This document shows, piece after piece, positions 33,782 through 43,548 of a stretch of 64,000 nt of DNA (positions are counted from its first letter, which is position 1; every line of letters begins with the position of its first letter). The notes under the pieces were generated by a model that was not told where the DNA came from, ran no database searches, and worked only from the letters and a program-made list of their open reading frames with translations. The stretch comes from Halanaerobiales bacterium (GTDB taxonomy: Bacteria; Bacillota; Halanaerobiia; Halanaerobiales; DTU029), in NCBI GenBank assembly GCA_029981855.1, contig JARRCS010000004.1, positions 26,074 through 90,073 on the forward strand, written 5' to 3'. The translations under genes were made by a program, and so were the position numbers.

Positions 33782-34867
33782 TTATCCTTTTAAAATGATA
33801 TCTATTAACTCCATTGCATCCTTAACAACTATATCCATGTTAGCATACTTATATTTTCCCAGTCTCCCTATAAAATAGACATTGTCCAGCTTTTTTGCTT
33901 CTTCTGCATATAAATTATATAATTCCCTGTTTTCCTTTCTCGGAATGGGATAATAGGGTTCTCCCTCTCCACAGGGGTATTCCTTTACTATTGTGGTCCT
34001 GGCTGATTGTTGACCGGTTAAATGCTTAAATTCGGTTATTCTGGTGAAATCATAGTCATTGGGGTAATTTACAGTACCAACCTGTTGATAATACTCCCTG
34101 TCAAGGGTTTCAAATTTAAAGTTCAAGGATCTATAGGGTAATTTTCCGTATTTATAATCGAAATAGTAATCAATAGATCCGGTATAGATCATCTTACTAA
34201 ATTTTATTTCTCCTTCTATCTCTTTGTAGTCTGTATTTAGAAGGATACTTATATTTTTGTGATCAAGCATCTTTTGAATTAATTTTGTATATCCATTTGC
34301 CGGCATCCCTTGATACCTATCGGTAAAATATCTATCATCTCTGTTATATCTTACAGGTATTCTGGCTGTAACCTCTTTATCCAACTCTTCAGGATATAGA
34401 TCCCACTGCTTTTTGGTATATCCCTTAAAAATTAATTCATATAGCTCTTCACCCACTTTACTTACAACCATATCCCTGGCATTATGTACTAGAATGTCCC
34501 TTTTAACTTTCTCGTAAAATTTATTTATATTAAAATAATTATAATCTGTACCATAAAGCAGATTAATAGTATCAAGATTAATTGGAATAGGTACTAACTT
34601 TCCATTGACATAGGCCAGCACTCTATGCTGATAGTTTCTCCATTCGGTAAACCTTGATAGAAAATCCCAGACCTCCTTATAGTTAGTATGAAATATATGA
34701 GGACCATATTTATGGACCAGGATTCCATGGTCATTATAATAATCATAAGCATTTCCACCTATATGATTTCTCTTATCAACAATTAATACCCTGTTCCCCT
34801 TTTCAGCCAGTAGATTTGCACAGGTGCTGCCTGAAAACCCGGTCCCAACAATTAAATAATCAAACAT
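33782..34867 (-). CDS. glf: UDP-galactopyranose mutase
   Basis: 361 residues. FAD-binding motif FDYLIVGTGFSGSTCANLLA, and the Glf core GNAYDYYNDHGILVHKYGPH, HIFHTNYKEVWDFLSRFTEW, GKLVPIPINLDTINLLYG and GYTKKQWDLYPEELDKEVTA. It converts UDP-galactopyranose to UDP-galactofuranose. Its place in this cluster suggests that the surface or flagellar glycan carries galactofuranose, made by one of the nearby transferases. Confidence 0.93.
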   Translation of the reverse strand: MFDYLIVGTGFSGSTCANLLAEKGNRVLIVDKRNHIGGNAYDYYNDHGILVHKYGPHIFHTNYKEVWDFLSRFTEWRNYQHRVLAYVNGKLVPIPINLDTINLLYGTDYNYFNINKFYEKVKRDILVHNARDMVVSKVGEELYELIFKGYTKKQWDLYPEELDKEVTARIPVRYNRDDRYFTDRYQGMPANGYTKLIQKMLDHKNISILLNTDYKEIEGEIKFSKMIYTGSIDYYFDYKYGKLPYRSLNFKFETLDREYYQQVGTVNYPNDYDFTRITEFKHLTGQQSARTTIVKEYPCGEGEPYYPIPRKENRELYNLYAEEAKKLDNVYFIGRLGKYKYANMDIVVKDAMELIDIILKG

Positions 34868-34886
34868 CCTTTGCCCTCCTGTAAAG

Positions 34887-35375
34887 TTAATCTTCCTCCC
34901 TTAATGATTTCAGCTTAAATGGCATGAATAGAATAATAAAAATAGAAAAAATACCGGTGAGAATAAAGGAAAGAAAAGACATAGCAATATTCTGTAAACC
35001 CATCAGCATTATTTTTGTTTTACTTATCTCTTTAAAGTCGGAGACCACATTACAAATTACCCTTTTTTTAGTTTTAAGGGTCAGGGAATATAGTAAAACA
35101 TTTAAAAATCCGGCACCGGTAATATTGGTTACAGGAATAATAACCAGGTCAAATTCTTCATCCGCTAATTCCTTAACTTTATTTTTAAATTTGAAAGACC
35201 CTTTATAGGGATATATATGTATCTTATCAATCATCTTATATTTTTCTGCCAGTTTAACACCATGTTCATGAGTCAGTAAATTTATATTGTAATCTTTATA
35301 TTTTTCCTGAATGGTAATAATGTTCTTATCTAACTGTTGAAAACTTACCGAGCGAATAATAAGAAGTTTTTTCAC
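34887..35375 (-). CDS. GT9-like N-terminal fragment with C-terminal membrane helix
   Basis: 162 residues from a GTG at 35375 that follows GGGGAGG with a 7-base gap; a longer frame upstream lacks a ribosome site and would overlap the previous gene. Residues about 1-100 resemble the N-terminal half of heptosyltransferase-type (GT9) enzymes (KLLIIRSVSFQQLDKNIITI, EFDLVIIPVTNITGAGFLN). The C-terminal half of the enzyme is missing and replaced by a hydrophobic segment (SFLSFILTGIFSIFIILFM). It may be a membrane-anchored remnant or a new small protein. Function unknown. Confidence 0.5.
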   Translation of the reverse strand: MKKLLIIRSVSFQQLDKNIITIQEKYKDYNINLLTHEHGVKLAEKYKMIDKIHIYPYKGSFKFKNKVKELADEEFDLVIIPVTNITGAGFLNVLLYSLTLKTKKRVICNVVSDFKEISKTKIMLMGLQNIAMSFLSFILTGIFSIFIILFMPFKLKSLREED

Positions 35376-35388
35376 ATTCCAGCCTCCC

Positions 35389-36285
35389 CTATCTAAAAAA
35401 TGTAAAGGATACATTAAAGGGTATCCTTAGATTTTTAGCAATACTTCTGTCTACCGGCTTCCTTTTCCCCTTCAATTTCCCCATCTTAATAAAGGCGGAG
35501 AACATAGCCTTAATATATATCAAGGTCTTCTGCTCCATTGAGAAATAAAAGCAATTATAAATCAGCTGGATAGTAAATTTGATCGCCATATCCAAGGGAT
35601 AGTTTTTCCAGATAAGCCAGAAGGCGTTCCGGGTATAATAAAAAGGCGCCCTCCAGGAAGATCGATTTTCGGGAGAATACTTGTGATAGGATACTATATC
35701 TGGGAAAAACCGAATCTTGTATCCTGCATTTAAGATTCTAAAGGCTATATCCTGTTCGTTCCAGTATAAAAAGAATTCCTCAGGATAAAATCCCACCTTC
35801 TCTAACAGACCCCTTCTAACACCCGCACCGGCACCGTTAAAGGCCATAAGATAATCTTTTGACTCTGCTGCAGCATCCTCACTTTGATCTTCTTTATCAT
35901 TTTTTATATCATCATAATTGTAATAATTCCTTACATCAAAGGCTACAAGGCCAAGCTCTTCATCTTTACGAAACTTGTCCAACATCTTCTTAATAGCATC
36001 CCTTTCAGGAAAGGAGTCATCATCCAGTATTACTATATATTCACCCCTGGCGTTTTTAAAACCGATATTATAGGCCTCTATACCTATATTTTTAAACATC
36101 TTGATTAATTTAACCTCCGGAAACTCCTTTTCTATCATCTCCACTGTCCCGTCAGTAGAATAATTATCTACAACTATTACTTCCAGGTTATCATAATCTA
36201 TCTCCCTAATCCCATTCAGACTTTCCCGCAGATCCTCTTTTCTATTCCAGCAGATTGTTACTATACTTACCAGGGGATCATTCAT
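35389..36285 (-). CDS. GT2 glycosyltransferase (rhamnosyltransferase-like)
   Basis: 298 residues. GT-A fold with DPLVSIVTICWNRKEDLRES, the VVDNYSTDGTVEMIE block, and DDDSFPERDAI (metal-binding DxD-type motif). RNAFWLIWKNYPLDMAIKFT at the C-terminus is seen in dTDP-rhamnosyl transferase-like GT2 enzymes. The substrate is unknown. It begins 17 bases after the previous gene. Confidence 0.83.
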   Translation of the reverse strand: MNDPLVSIVTICWNRKEDLRESLNGIREIDYDNLEVIVVDNYSTDGTVEMIEKEFPEVKLIKMFKNIGIEAYNIGFKNARGEYIVILDDDSFPERDAIKKMLDKFRKDEELGLVAFDVRNYYNYDDIKNDKEDQSEDAAAESKDYLMAFNGAGAGVRRGLLEKVGFYPEEFFLYWNEQDIAFRILNAGYKIRFFPDIVSYHKYSPENRSSWRAPFYYTRNAFWLIWKNYPLDMAIKFTIQLIYNCFYFSMEQKTLIYIKAMFSAFIKMGKLKGKRKPVDRSIAKNLRIPFNVSFTFFR

Positions 36286-36302
36286 TCTTCACACCCTCTC
36301 TA

Positions 36303-37664
36303 TCATGAATCGAGCCTGCCCTTTAAAGTCAAAAGCTTGTTTAAAAACAAGGGATAGTAAATATTTTTCATCATCTTATAGACATTATCAAAACCTTTCA
36401 CATACTCCCTATCTTCATTAGAGCTTACCACATTAAAGAAGCGGTCTATATAAAAATCCATCCTATCTTCAATTTTGTTCTTAATATCAAAAATATGAAA
36501 ACAGACCTGACCTACCAGATCATATTCGTCATATTTGGCTTCTTTAAATTTAATCACCTTATATTCACCGAACTGCTCCCTTAATTCATTAATATCACTG
36601 TACTTCACGGCAATGGTAATATTTAAATCATTATTAAGCTTTATTAACTCATTCGTTACATCCCTCAAGATCTTTGTATCATTATAATCTATTAGAAGAA
36701 TATTTTTTTTATCGGTAATAATATTTTGCAATTTATTCTCTATAAGTTCTATATCAAAGATTCTACCTGCCGGTGCTTTTCCTCTTACATTATGACATGC
36801 ATCCTCAACAGCAGCAATTATGGTTTTGGCACTGCTGTATTTTCCCGTATAATTACATGAATAAACCGCCTGAAAGATCTCATCAAATATTTTTTCAGCA
36901 AATTCTTTTATTCTATCTTTGTCCAGATATTTAACAAAAAAATGAACCCTGTTTCTCCAGAAATAATAGGTGCCGAAGGTATTTGATTTTGCTTTAACAC
37001 CCATTTTGTGCCAGACGTTAGACCTTGTATAGGAAACCACCCTGAAACCCGCCAGTTTCATTCTGTAAGCCCATTCTATGTCATCCCAATAAATGAAATT
37101 GCCTTCATCTATTATCCCTGCCTTTTTAATTGCATCAGCCCTTACTAAAAGGGAACAAGCCGCCACGTAATCACACTCAACAATCTCGGGTAATTGGCCA
37201 TTATCTTTAAACCCTTTATAATTAGGGTTTATATAAAAATTATTCCAATCGATACTTGAGCCCAATTCCTGTATTTCTCCCGGTTTATCCATAGAATATA
37301 TCAATGAACCAGCTATTGCTACATCCTCATTCCTTTCCAGATAATTATAAAGCTCTTTTAAAGCATCTTCATCTAAAATAACATCATTATCCAGTAAATA
37401 GATGTATTTATAATCTTTTTTGAAGGCTTCTCTAATTCCTGTATTAAATCCTCCTGAACCACCTTTATTTTCACTATTTCTTATCAGGTTAACTTCACGT
37501 CCAAAAAAATCATTAATAGCTTCTACTGAACCATCTGTTGAGGCATTATCTACGACATATAGATCATAATTTTGAAAGGAGGATTTCTTTACTGACTCTA
37601 TACACTGTAAAACATAGTCTTTTTTATTGTAATTTAATATTATTATCGCAACAGCTTTATTCAT
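36303..37664 (-). CDS. GT2 glycosyltransferase with extra C-terminal domain
   Basis: 453 residues. The first 270 residues are a GT2 (IIILNYNKKDYVLQCIESVK, VVDNASTDGSVEAINDFFGR, LLDNDVILDEDALKELYNYL). The last ~150 residues form a separate domain (LIDYNDTKILRDVTNELIKL) that does not show the GxGxxG-like start of the module shared by the neighbours. Donor and acceptor unknown. Confidence 0.82.
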   Translation of the reverse strand: MNKAVAIIILNYNKKDYVLQCIESVKKSSFQNYDLYVVDNASTDGSVEAINDFFGREVNLIRNSENKGGSGGFNTGIREAFKKDYKYIYLLDNDVILDEDALKELYNYLERNEDVAIAGSLIYSMDKPGEIQELGSSIDWNNFYINPNYKGFKDNGQLPEIVECDYVAACSLLVRADAIKKAGIIDEGNFIYWDDIEWAYRMKLAGFRVVSYTRSNVWHKMGVKAKSNTFGTYYFWRNRVHFFVKYLDKDRIKEFAEKIFDEIFQAVYSCNYTGKYSSAKTIIAAVEDACHNVRGKAPAGRIFDIELIENKLQNIITDKKNILLIDYNDTKILRDVTNELIKLNNDLNITIAVKYSDINELREQFGEYKVIKFKEAKYDEYDLVGQVCFHIFDIKNKIEDRMDFYIDRFFNVVSSNEDREYVKGFDNVYKMMKNIYYPLFLNKLLTLKGRLDS

Positions 37665-37713
37665 GAAAGCCTCCTAACATCATTCATATCTCGATTTAAA
37701 AGATTCAACATAA

Positions 37714-38730
37714 TTAATAATAAACAACAAAATCGTCTAGATGATTATATCCAAGGTCTTTCAAGTATTCCGCTATTTCAAACTTACCTGGTTGGGATGC
37801 AACTAAAATTTTGGGCTTTTTTTCTGTTTCCTTAAGTAATTCTGGAGAAAATACTTTTTTTCCCTTAATTATTGTATCTTGTTTCTTTTTATCACTATCG
37901 ATAAACCCTTTAATATTGAGATTATTTATGTTTAGAGCATATAAAAGATTCTGCCCCATACTTCCAGCACCCCAGACATAGACTTCATTATTTTCTTCGA
38001 ACAAATTGTTAATCTCTTCTTTTTTGATTCTATATAAACTCTTTCTAAAAAATAGATCATTGTTTCTAGCTGTAATTGAAGTACTAGATACCCTCATTTT
38101 CACCAGAACCTTATCTATATTGGCCATCTTATATCCCATTTTATTTAATTTATAAAATAAATTATAATCCGTTCCCATTGGGAAATCTTCATAACCAACC
38201 TTTTTTATAACCTTACTTTTACCCATAATAGTTGTATGGGTTAAAGAACAATACCAGTATAATCTTTCCCTCATTGCCTGCCAATGAACAACACTATTTA
38301 TTTCCTTTTCAATTATTGATTTGAAGGTTCGATATCTTTGGCTTTTTTTTACTTTATTATTATGTGGAAAAAACTCTATAAAACTTCCCACAATATCTAT
38401 ATCTGGATTGTTTTCTAAAAATTTTTTTTGTTCCATAAATCTAATAGGTTCAAATATATCATCTGAATCTGCTTTAGCAATATATTTGCCATTAACCTTC
38501 GATAAACCAAAATCTAAAGCAGGCCCAACTCCCTGGTTTTGCTCAAAATCAAATAATCTAATTCTACTATCATTATAACTTTCTATAATTTCCCGTGTTC
38601 TATCAGTAGACCCGTCATTGACGATTATAAACTCAAAATCATCATAAGTTTGATTCAATATACTCTCTATTGATTCACCAATAAATTCTTCCCCATTGTA
38701 AACAGACATTAAAACACTTATTTCAGGCAC
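37714..38730 (-). CDS. GT2 glycosyltransferase with C-terminal Rossmann-like module
   Basis: 338 residues. GT2 domain: EISVLMSVYNGEEFIGESIE, IVNDGSTDRTREIIESYND and AKADSDDIFEPIRF (metal motif). The last ~95 residues begin EVYVWGAGSMGQNLLYALNI, then GFIDSDKKKQ, FSPELLKE and ILVASQPGKFEIAEYLKDLG; this is the module repeated in nearby genes. Linked by 48 bases to the next transferase. Substrate unknown. Confidence 0.82.
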   Translation of the reverse strand: MPEISVLMSVYNGEEFIGESIESILNQTYDDFEFIIVNDGSTDRTREIIESYNDSRIRLFDFEQNQGVGPALDFGLSKVNGKYIAKADSDDIFEPIRFMEQKKFLENNPDIDIVGSFIEFFPHNNKVKKSQRYRTFKSIIEKEINSVVHWQAMRERLYWYCSLTHTTIMGKSKVIKKVGYEDFPMGTDYNLFYKLNKMGYKMANIDKVLVKMRVSSTSITARNNDLFFRKSLYRIKKEEINNLFEENNEVYVWGAGSMGQNLLYALNINNLNIKGFIDSDKKKQDTIIKGKKVFSPELLKETEKKPKILVASQPGKFEIAEYLKDLGYNHLDDFVVYY

Positions 38731-38777
38731 CTAGACTTCCCTCCTTCCATAAATTATATAAATATTTTATAAAGCTA

Positions 38778-40040
38778 TTATTGTAAAGTAGTCTGGAAAA
38801 CTTTAAATTGATTAATCCCCATTTCTGTCAGTTGTTTTGATATTTCTCCGTAATATGAACTTGTAATAATAACTTCATTTTTATCCCTTTTATAATTTTC
38901 TTTTAAATAATCTGGTGACTTTATCTCTACATTATTAATTTTTTTACCCCATTTTCTTTTATCATTATCACAGAAATAGGCAATACAATATTTCCTTTTC
39001 AATATCTCAAAGGCAACCTTCCCTAATGTTGAGGCTCCAAATAAAATTAAATCAACCTTTTTCTCATTTAATGTATCTTCAACATGCTTTTTACTGGTTT
39101 TCTCTAAACCCTTAATCATCTTATCAATCTTTTTGATCTGTTTTTCTAAGGAATAATGCCTTTTTACAAAATCCCGGTATTCTGTTGAATTATATTCAGC
39201 TGATTTTATCATCTCTAGTGCTTCATCTATCGTATTAAAAAGATACTTCTCCGACCAGATATCTTTTGCAGTAGGAAAATTATGAATTACTGGTTTGATT
39301 CCCTTTGCCATTCCCTCTGCAATATTATAGCCGAAACTTTCGTAAACACTTGTGGAGATAATATAATCTTTATTTTCCAACCATTTATTAATATCTTTCT
39401 GCCAACCTTCAAAGTAAACATGATCCTTTAAATTCATTTCGTCGATTAAATGGTTCCAATATAATTCGATTAGATTTTCATAAAACTTCCCGGCTACAAA
39501 TAATTTATATCTTGGATCAAATTCAACTAATTTTTTTATAATTTGTAATATCATCATTGGATTCTTAATAAGTCTCACTTTGGCAATATAAGCAAGGTTA
39601 TATCCCTTTTCTCTGGGTTGAAAACTAAATAAATCCAAATTGACAGGATTACTTATTGTTTCAATAGACACCCGCTGTTCAATGTCCGGAAGAAATTCTT
39701 TCAACAACTTTTTAACATGGTCCAGGACAACCACCAGTTTATCTATATTCTCCCATTTGACGATAAAGGGGTACTCGGTAAAAATTTCATACCTGTGCAA
39801 TCTACATATAATTTTCTTCCGCTTCGCCAGTTCCAGATCACTTGCATAAGCTATAATATCATCACACCATTCAAACCAACATATATCTGCCCATTCCATC
39901 CCTTCATTTATTTGAAAAAGGTTGGTAACCTCAATTTTTCTAACTTTATAATTTAATGACAATCCCTTAATAATATCATTTAAGAAATCATCCATACCTT
40001 TTTTAACGAAAAATGCTACTTTTATGTTATTTTTAACCAT
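38778..40040 (-). CDS. GT4-like glycosyltransferase with C-terminal Rossmann-like module
   Basis: 420 residues. GT-B fold: VVLDHVKKLLKEFLPDIEQR, YNLAYIAKVRLIKNPMMILQ, DYIISTSVYESFGYNIAEGM (the GT4 EX7E-like region) and AKGIKPVIHNF. Its last ~95 residues carry the shared module (LILFGASTLGKVAFEILKRK, YFCDNDKRKWGKKINNVEIK, VIITSSYYGEISKQLTEMGI). Donor unknown. Confidence 0.78.
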   Translation of the reverse strand: MVKNNIKVAFFVKKGMDDFLNDIIKGLSLNYKVRKIEVTNLFQINEGMEWADICWFEWCDDIIAYASDLELAKRKKIICRLHRYEIFTEYPFIVKWENIDKLVVVLDHVKKLLKEFLPDIEQRVSIETISNPVNLDLFSFQPREKGYNLAYIAKVRLIKNPMMILQIIKKLVEFDPRYKLFVAGKFYENLIELYWNHLIDEMNLKDHVYFEGWQKDINKWLENKDYIISTSVYESFGYNIAEGMAKGIKPVIHNFPTAKDIWSEKYLFNTIDEALEMIKSAEYNSTEYRDFVKRHYSLEKQIKKIDKMIKGLEKTSKKHVEDTLNEKKVDLILFGASTLGKVAFEILKRKYCIAYFCDNDKRKWGKKINNVEIKSPDYLKENYKRDKNEVIITSSYYGEISKQLTEMGINQFKVFQTTLQ

Positions 40041-40060
40041 AGTTTTTACTCCCTTTTATG

Positions 40061-41152
40061 TTAAATAAAGAATAATAAATCGTCCTTATTATAAAGTTTT
40101 ATGATTTTTACCTCTTTTTTTAACAGATTATTTATTATCTTAAAGATCTCATCCTGATATAAATAACTTGAAATAATTATCCTATCCAACTCCAAATCAT
40201 TTATCTGTTCGGGGCTATAAACGTATCTATTTAAAAATTTTTCTCCCCAGTAATCTTCATTGGAATCAAAAAAGAATATATTGAAATCTATATCCCCAAA
40301 AATATCTTCATATAATCCTAACATACCTGTAGTATGTCCACCGGTACCGTAAATGCCAATATTTTTACCGTAAGCTCCCTCAAAGGCTTTTACCAAAAGA
40401 GGCTTTAATTTATCACACCAATAATCATAGCAATTTTCCTTTAAATATTTATTTGGCAAGATATCAATGCTTCCCCCATATTTATTTATCACCCTATGTT
40501 TTTCGGAAGTAAATTTATCTAACTGAGAAACACTTTTAGATTGATTATGCTCTCTAAATTTTGCCAGGACTTTATCTAAATATTTAATCTCACTTATCTT
40601 TAACAATTTTATCCAGAGATCATAATCCATTACATAATTTAAACTTTCATCTAAATAGCCAACTTTTTTTACTGCCTTCATAGAATAGAATGAACCCGGC
40701 TGAGCAATTGATGATCTTTTATGTAAAAGTACATCTAAATCAATATCTGGGACTTTATATATTTTATTCTGGTTTCCTTCTTCATCTATAAATAATAAAT
40801 TACCATAAACAATACCCAATTTATTGTTCTTAATAAATTCATCAACTACGGTTTCTACACAATCCCGCATTAATATATCATCTGAATTAATCCAGCCAAC
40901 AATTTCCCCCTTTGCCATCTTAAAACCCTTGTTAATCGCGTCTGACTGACCATTATCCTTCTCAGATATATAGGTTAGCCTATTTTTATATCTTTCCAGT
41001 ATCTTTAATGTATTATCTTTTGAACCACCATCAACTACTATATATTCAATATTATCATAGGTCTGATCTAAAACTGAGTTAACTGTTTCTTTTATATATT
41101 GCCCTTGATTATATGAGGGTGTAATTATACTTACTAAAGGTTTTTCATCCAT
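40061..41152 (-). CDS. GT2 glycosyltransferase with C-terminal Rossmann-like module
   Basis: 363 residues. GT2 domain: VSIITPSYNQGQYIKETVNS, IVVDGGSKDNTLKILERYK and GWINSDDILMRDCVETVVDE. The C-terminal ~100 residues match the shared module with a HTTG variant of the loop (IGIYGTGGHTTGMLGLYEDI), FFFDSNEDYWGEKFLNRYVY, and RIIISSYLYQDEIFKIINNL. This copy is the most diverged of the five. Substrate unknown. Confidence 0.82.
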   Translation of the reverse strand: MDEKPLVSIITPSYNQGQYIKETVNSVLDQTYDNIEYIVVDGGSKDNTLKILERYKNRLTYISEKDNGQSDAINKGFKMAKGEIVGWINSDDILMRDCVETVVDEFIKNNKLGIVYGNLLFIDEEGNQNKIYKVPDIDLDVLLHKRSSIAQPGSFYSMKAVKKVGYLDESLNYVMDYDLWIKLLKISEIKYLDKVLAKFREHNQSKSVSQLDKFTSEKHRVINKYGGSIDILPNKYLKENCYDYWCDKLKPLLVKAFEGAYGKNIGIYGTGGHTTGMLGLYEDIFGDIDFNIFFFDSNEDYWGEKFLNRYVYSPEQINDLELDRIIISSYLYQDEIFKIINNLLKKEVKIIKLYNKDDLLFFI

Positions 41153-41181
41153 TTACTTCCCTCCTTATAAATACTCTTATC

Positions 41182-43548
41182 CTACTCATAAATTGTCAGG
41201 ACTTTCCTTTCATCAATTCCCATACCTAAAAGTTGTTCTTTTATCGCATCTTTACCGTAAATCGAAGCGATAATTATCTTATCAACTTTGTTACATAATT
41301 CCAATTCGGGTTTTAAAACCATTTTGCCGAAAAGGCTCCTATTCCATTTAAATTTATCATTATCAAAGAAATATTCTACAGCTACATTTTCAGAAGCTTC
41401 CTGAATAAGGTTAAAAACTAACTTCCCTAATTCACCTGAACCAAATATGGCAACCCTTTTATTATTATCTTCAAGAATAAAATCAATAAATTGATCAGCA
41501 AAGATAAAACTATTCTTTTCATTAAAGGAATACATCCTTTTCGATCTATCCTCTTTTTTATATGCCTGATCTAAGTCCTTCTGGCTAACATCATTTTCTT
41601 TTATAAATCTATATCCATAATTTAATAAATCTTGATTTTTTGAAAAACCTAATGTTGAAACAATATTTTCAAAGGTGTATTTAAAATGAAAATTTCCAGT
41701 TAAATTGAATGCAATATCTGAATCGAAATCCCAGTCGCTAATTAAGACTCCCTCTTTTTTTAACAACCCATTTAACCTGGCAGCTAACTGAACAGGATCT
41801 TTAACATATTCAAAGATATTATTACTGACCAAGACATCGTAATAATTATCTTTTAAAGTATTAACAAAGCTTATATTTTGATAACCCTTAATGTTTTCAA
41901 ATATATAATCAAAAATATTAGATTTATATATATCAATATTAGAAGAAGGAGTTCTCTTAGCAATCTCCTTTGCTACAGTTCCAATACTATCATTATAGAC
42001 TAAAATATTTAGATTTTTTTTATCTTTAAAATAGTCCGCTATCAGATTGATATGGTACATTGATGTTGGCTCTGTTTCAATAAATAAACTATAAAATAAC
42101 CAGATTGGGTGAGATTGAAAAATATCTAAGTCTTCTTCTGAAATATTTTCCGTTTCTAATCCTATATCATACCAGACTTGATTCATAATTTGCCTTACAT
42201 CTTTAATATTTGGAGCTTTATTAATATCAAAATACCCCACATATTTTTTTAAGTTATTCCATTTAAGCAACCCGTAAACCTCTGACCACTTTTTAACTTC
42301 TATATCTCTGGTAAGTAATTCTTCATATAAATTTAAATATTTTTTTCCTACGATCCTAAAAGAATAATTATTTATAACTTTCTCCCTTGTCTCTTTACCT
42401 AAAACCTTTAATCTTCTTTCATCTTTTAAAATCCATCCAATACCTTCAGCTAAATCTTCGGCAGATTTATATTCAGCCAGATAACCATTTTTCTTATGTT
42501 CTAGCATATCGGGCATTCCACCAATATTAAAAGCGACAACAGGCGTACCACATGCCATTGATTCCATAACGGTGTTAGGTAAGTTATCTTCTAATGAAGG
42601 AGCAATAAATACATCAGCGGCACTATAGCATAAGGCCAGAGTATAATCATCTTTTAAAGTTCCCATAAAATTTACCTTATAAGGAAAACTTTCCATCTCT
42701 TCAGAACTGGAAGCACCAAAAACCAATAACTCTAAATTATTATTAAAATCTTTACGCCTAAAACTTAACTTTTCTAAAGCTTCTTTAAGATAAGTAAACC
42801 CTTTTCTTTTATCCTTTGTTGCCTTTACTGCTCCAAATAAAACTAAATGCTTATCCATTGGAAGATTTAAAATCATGCGAGCAACCTTTTTATCAATTGG
42901 TTTAAATATTCCCGTATCAAGAGTATTAGGTATAACTTTAATTTCTGAGTCTGAAAAGAGAGAACTTTCCCTGGCAGATTCTGCAAGCCATTTGCTTGGT
43001 GTTACTATAGTTAAGTCTAATTTATTAAAAATTTCATGTTTTTTTAACCAGACTTTTCTCGTTAAATCCTCCTCTTGATCAGATTTTAGAATTGGACATC
43101 GCCCACACTTTTCCTGATATCTATCACAAAAATTACTGTAATGACAGCCACCGGTAAAAGGCCACATATCATGAAGAGTCCAGACAATGGGTTTATTTAA
43201 ACGTTCAAGCTTATTTAAACTCTTTAATGAAAGAAAATCTCCATTTATCCAGTGCAGATTTATAATTTCAGCATCCTTTATAAGACTATCATTAGAAATA
43301 TCTACTCCTTCTCTACCTGTAGAAAAAGGAACAGGATACCTTTCAAGATAAAAATTTAAGGATGGGATACTATTATCATAAATTGATTTTGAAGTATTAG
43401 GAAAACTAACGGTTAAATCATCCCCCTTTTTAGTCCTGACAAACATTCTGGAATCAATATCTAATCTATTTAAAGCCTGATTTAATCTATAGGCGGCCCT
43501 GGCTGCTCCACCCTGTATATCCGAGCTGCTAATGTGTACTATTTTCAA
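41182..43548 (-). CDS. Three-domain protein: GT4 glycosyltransferase + methyltransferase-like + Rossmann-like module
   Basis: About 788 residues. Residues 1-420 are a GT4 (KIVHISSSDIQGGAARAAYR, WTLHDMWPFTGGCHYSNFCD, VFIAPSLEDNLPNTVMESMA), with a Cys-rich GGCHYSNFCDRYQEKCGRC loop known in WcaC-like transferases. Residues about 490-640 resemble a class I SAM methyltransferase (YYDVLVSNNIFEYVKDP, LKKEGVLISDWDF), though the GxGxG motif is unclear. The last ~95 are the shared module. A TTG at 43548 with GAGGG 9 bases before it was chosen over the TTG at 43557. Probably modifies the sugar it transfers; inference. Confidence 0.75.
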   Translation of the reverse strand: MKIVHISSSDIQGGAARAAYRLNQALNRLDIDSRMFVRTKKGDDLTVSFPNTSKSIYDNSIPSLNFYLERYPVPFSTGREGVDISNDSLIKDAEIINLHWINGDFLSLKSLNKLERLNKPIVWTLHDMWPFTGGCHYSNFCDRYQEKCGRCPILKSDQEEDLTRKVWLKKHEIFNKLDLTIVTPSKWLAESARESSLFSDSEIKVIPNTLDTGIFKPIDKKVARMILNLPMDKHLVLFGAVKATKDKRKGFTYLKEALEKLSFRRKDFNNNLELLVFGASSSEEMESFPYKVNFMGTLKDDYTLALCYSAADVFIAPSLEDNLPNTVMESMACGTPVVAFNIGGMPDMLEHKKNGYLAEYKSAEDLAEGIGWILKDERRLKVLGKETREKVINNYSFRIVGKKYLNLYEELLTRDIEVKKWSEVYGLLKWNNLKKYVGYFDINKAPNIKDVRQIMNQVWYDIGLETENISEEDLDIFQSHPIWLFYSLFIETEPTSMYHINLIADYFKDKKNLNILVYNDSIGTVAKEIAKRTPSSNIDIYKSNIFDYIFENIKGYQNISFVNTLKDNYYDVLVSNNIFEYVKDPVQLAARLNGLLKKEGVLISDWDFDSDIAFNLTGNFHFKYTFENIVSTLGFSKNQDLLNYGYRFIKENDVSQKDLDQAYKKEDRSKRMYSFNEKNSFIFADQFIDFILEDNNKRVAIFGSGELGKLVFNLIQEASENVAVEYFFDNDKFKWNRSLFGKMVLKPELELCNKVDKIIIASIYGKDAIKEQLLGMGIDERKVLTIYE

